64,000 nt of DNA from Phallusia mammillata (Eukaryota > Chordata > Ascidiacea > Phlebobranchia > Ascidiidae). The stretch spans positions 41,264 through 105,263 of the forward strand of contig QLIY01000134.1 of NCBI GenBank assembly GCA_003260075.1, written 5' to 3'. A program made the translations under genes and the position numbers. This document shows positions 61,275 to 64,000 of this stretch, piece after piece. Position 1 is the stretch's first letter. Every line of letters begins with the position of its first letter. Below the pieces are notes generated by a model. That model did not search any database and had not been told where the DNA came from. It saw only the letters and a program-made list of their open reading frames with translations.

Positions 61275-61424
61275 AAAATTAATAACAAACGCGCAAATTT
61301 GATCCGATGGCCAAAAAAGTAACGGTTTTTGGGCACGTCATATGGGGGGGGGGCTAATAACAGCTCAAACGCGCAATTTGATCCGATGGCCAAAAAAGTA
61401 ACGGTTTTTGGGCACGTCATATCT
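61275..61424. repeat. Direct duplication flanking a G-run
   Basis: About 70 bases ending GGGCACGTCATAT before and after the 10 Gs at 61344-61353. It lies downstream of the second exon of the 60020 gene. Confidence 0.85.
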
Positions 61425-61707
61425 CAAGGAAGCAAGGAAGACTTCTGTACTAAATATAAAAAAATAAATAACAATAAAGTATTAGTTTTGAAGTTACCCA
61501 ATAGTGGGCCTAAAAAGCTAGTTTAGGTCAAATATCAAAATCTGTGGAAAAAAAAGTGTTATGCTTCTGTTAAAAGATGTCACCAGAGAGCTTGTAACAT
61601 ATTACCCAGTGATCAATGTGTTTTGCAAATGTAAGCATGACATGTACAGCCTTGCTCAACAATAGTGCATGAAAACTTTGCTACCACTGCGAAAACAGTC
61701 AACTCAG

Positions 61708-62073
61708 CTATTGGAAGCATATAACGGCTTGTAGTAATGAAAGACCGCCTTGTCTAAGCCAAGCGGCCGCTAAGCAAACTGATTTTTCGTCCAGTTTCTT
61801 GTCAATTGGAATTAAGCCGATTGATCTGTAAAGGATCAAATATTTAATACATTCCGTAGGTGCGATTTGCTCGTGCCAGAAACCTGCTTCTGCGCTCACA
61901 GTGGCCTCTTTGATGACTTCATAATAGGCCTTGTTTACGCAGTCCGTCCCCAAGCGTGCTGCCGGGAACAGTAAATTAAGTTTGGATGAACATAAACGAC
62001 TGCGGCGGAAAAATTGCTTTGAAGCTAGCGGGGTCTGCTGCTGGATATTGTTAAACTGCTTCTTAAAAGACAA
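61708..62073 (-). CDS. Possible unspliced ORF, 121 aa, unknown
   Basis: Open frame with an ATG at 62073 in a locally GC-richer patch. It includes KAYYEVIKEATVSAEAGFWH and DEKSVCLAAAWLRQGGLSLL. No domain is recognised and there is no clear splice context. It overlaps, on the other strand, a possible third exon of the 60020 gene. It could be a transposon remnant or a chance ORF. Confidence 0.22.
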   Translation of the reverse strand: MSFKKQFNNIQQQTPLASKQFFRRSRLCSSKLNLLFPAARLGTDCVNKAYYEVIKEATVSAEAGFWHEQIAPTECIKYLILYRSIGLIPIDKKLDEKSVCLAAAWLRQGGLSLLQAVICFQ

Positions 62074-64000
62074 TATTGGGTGAAGCGAAAGAGGCGTGGC
62101 AGTGGGCGGGCGGGCTCCCTGTGAAAGCCTCCGAAATCTCGTCAGTTATATTAAATTCAAACCAGGTCCAGAATTCCCAGCTGTGCTGATTATCGTATCA
62201 ACGTGACGTCATGAATTATGACGCGCGCGCCGGCGACATCAAAAGCCCGATGCCGCGGTTTGTGACGTGGGGCCTTTGATGTGAGTTGATTGTATTTGAC
62301 GTGGCACAGACAAAGCTGCTGCGCGAGACGTTTTACTTCATTGCCGGAGCTGATAAATTCACGTAGCCGGTAGCGGTACGTGCTGCACGGTTTGTGCAAA
62401 GAGAAAGTGAGAAAAAGGATTTTTATTTTGTCCATTATGACTCATAAAGGCGAGTGGGTGTATTATCTGGTGAGGCAAAGGATGTTTTGATGCTATAAAG
62501 ATGATTCAAAGATTACTGGAAATCGTTTTCTCCGGATGTCAAAAGCGGAAACAAACATGTTTTTCTCTGGGCACGTTGCCCACATTTTTTCAGCCGTTTT
62601 ATAAAGTTGTTCAATGTGATTTACAATATTCAAAGCAAACGGAAAAATTATTTAACATATAGCCCCAACGTTGAGAAACATTTACAAAAAGCTTGTCGTT
62701 TGTCAATTACAAAGAATTAGGAACATTCAAAATCTTGAAGGAGTTTAAACAAATTTGCGCATGAAAATCCACGAGCACGTAGTTTAAAGAGTGAAACAAA
62801 AAAAAACACGACAACAAAAATTATCCATAGGGAGGTTTCTAAAAACAATTTAACAATCGCTGTTGCTATCATTTTAAGCGTACAAGAGGTGGTATTGTTA
62901 ATTAAACTTAAAAAGAGCTACCGGAGAATCCCTCAAAGTAAGAAATACTAACACTGAACACTCGTGAAAAAAAATCGCCTACCACTGCTAGCGCCACAGA
63001 GCAGCACAAATACAACATTACATCTTGTGTCTTGTTTATTATTCGCCCGCTTTGAATAATAAAATATCTTCAAACATTACCCTGCAACATGGTCTAAATT
63101 GGTTGCTTGTTGGTGACCTTATTAACAGTACATTGCGACCGCGTGTGGTCTTTGAAAATAATACGAACCACTCGCTCAAACGGCTTTATGTCTTGTCACC
63201 AGCTGCACTGATGAGATCTTATAGATCGAAACAGGGTTTGCAGCATGCAGATAACATTTGGGCCAAATCAGGTAAATCAATTGTTGTTTAACTCTCGAAA
63301 AATGACATAACTAATGTTTTTTTACATTTACCCCCAAAAGCATGTCAAAATGGCCTCATGGGTTTAAATATATCCCTGTTTAAGACCCTCCCGTTTAATG
63401 GTAACCGTTGACAGATGAAAAGTGATCAAAACAAGATGTTTGTGATTTTAAAACTTTTGCTAAGCTCGTTTCCAAGTCACGCTCATCACGAAAATCGCTT
63501 CATGTTTTTATTACAATATTGACACAAGCATCGCGCCCACAGAACTTATCACGATTATTGTGACGTCAAAATCGCGTTCACGGCCTTATGACGTCACACA
63601 TCAAACAGCGAAAGTTGGAGAAAGCGATTTCGAGTTTAATCGTCCGTAAAAGCTTTTGAATTCGAACTCTTTTGCGCCTTTACTGTAAATAGCAACAGTG
63701 CGTAATAGGGATTTCGTAATTAGGGCCAGTAATTGCAGTAAAAGGGTGTAAATTGGGATGTTTCAGCCGTAAGAGCCTTGTCAAGGTGTGGATAATTACA
63801 GTTTGGTGTCCAGAAGTGCTATGACAACCCCGACACATCTGGAGATCGTGCTAAAACTGTTTTAGGAGAGTGACGTAAGTTTAATATGGACAAAAAAATC
63901 TGGTAAAATTTTCTCATTAAAACATGCCCATAAGGTAACAGTTCCCAACCTCGGCCTTATACTCCCTTTTTGCATTTCATTTCACATGTTGTGAAACTTA
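62074..64000. other. Right-end region without a supported gene
   Basis: A minus-strand ORF at 62190-62435 and a plus-strand ORF at 63025-63291 are present, but neither shows a recognisable domain or splice partners. The rest is AT-rich with scattered TGACGTCA sites. Confidence 0.4.

Overview
Eukaryotic DNA, most likely from a tunicate of the Ciona type. Reasons: AT-rich sequence, many small GT-AG introns, a very high density of the 8-mer TGACGTCA on both strands, short hAT-like MITEs in introns, and a chordate gene set. I had no database, so species is inferred.

The window is dominated by one gene. A 46-exon plus-strand gene (15492-56121) could be joined exon by exon with every splice phase agreeing. 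It encodes a 2407-residue protein that matches cadherin-23 (CDH23, the tip-link cadherin of vertebrate hair cells) domain for domain: signal peptide, 19 extracellular cadherin (EC) repeats, membrane-adjacent domain, one transmembrane helix and a short cytoplasmic tail. Compared with my recollection of vertebrate CDH23 (27 ECs), the repeats equivalent to EC7-EC14 are absent. The junction is a 311-base intron without a gap marker.

Three other genes lie inside CDH23 introns, all antisense: a 200-residue unknown protein in intron 5; a gene with an N-terminal death-like domain and a six-repeat NHL propeller in intron 32; and a 325-residue cholesterol 25-hydroxylase-like member of the fatty acid hydroxylase superfamily in intron 38. 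A fourth minus-strand gene (290 residues, unknown) converges on CDH23 so closely that the two stop codons overlap. Farther right is a plus-strand partial gene of unknown function starting at 60020.

The left 11.4 kb holds the first two exons seen of a minus-strand SLC16/monocarboxylate-transporter-like gene, head to head with CDH23 across about 4 kb of apparently gene-free DNA. This part is inflated by assembly: single n characters at 3807 and 8324 join three overlapping, almost identical contigs, so about 6.5 kb is redundant.

A second assembly signature runs through the whole window. There are twelve G-runs: ten are 10-11 bases long, and two are 42-43. All are on the plus strand, and the ten short runs each sit exactly between two diverged copies of the same local sequence. 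They behave like gap placeholders between overlapping haplotype contig ends, not like biology. One 42-G run breaks the last exon of the death-NHL gene, and one 10-G run leaves a truncated extra copy of the CDH23 transmembrane exon. Introns also carry at least seven hAT-type MITEs with recognisable terminal inverted repeats, most of them with 8-bp target duplications.
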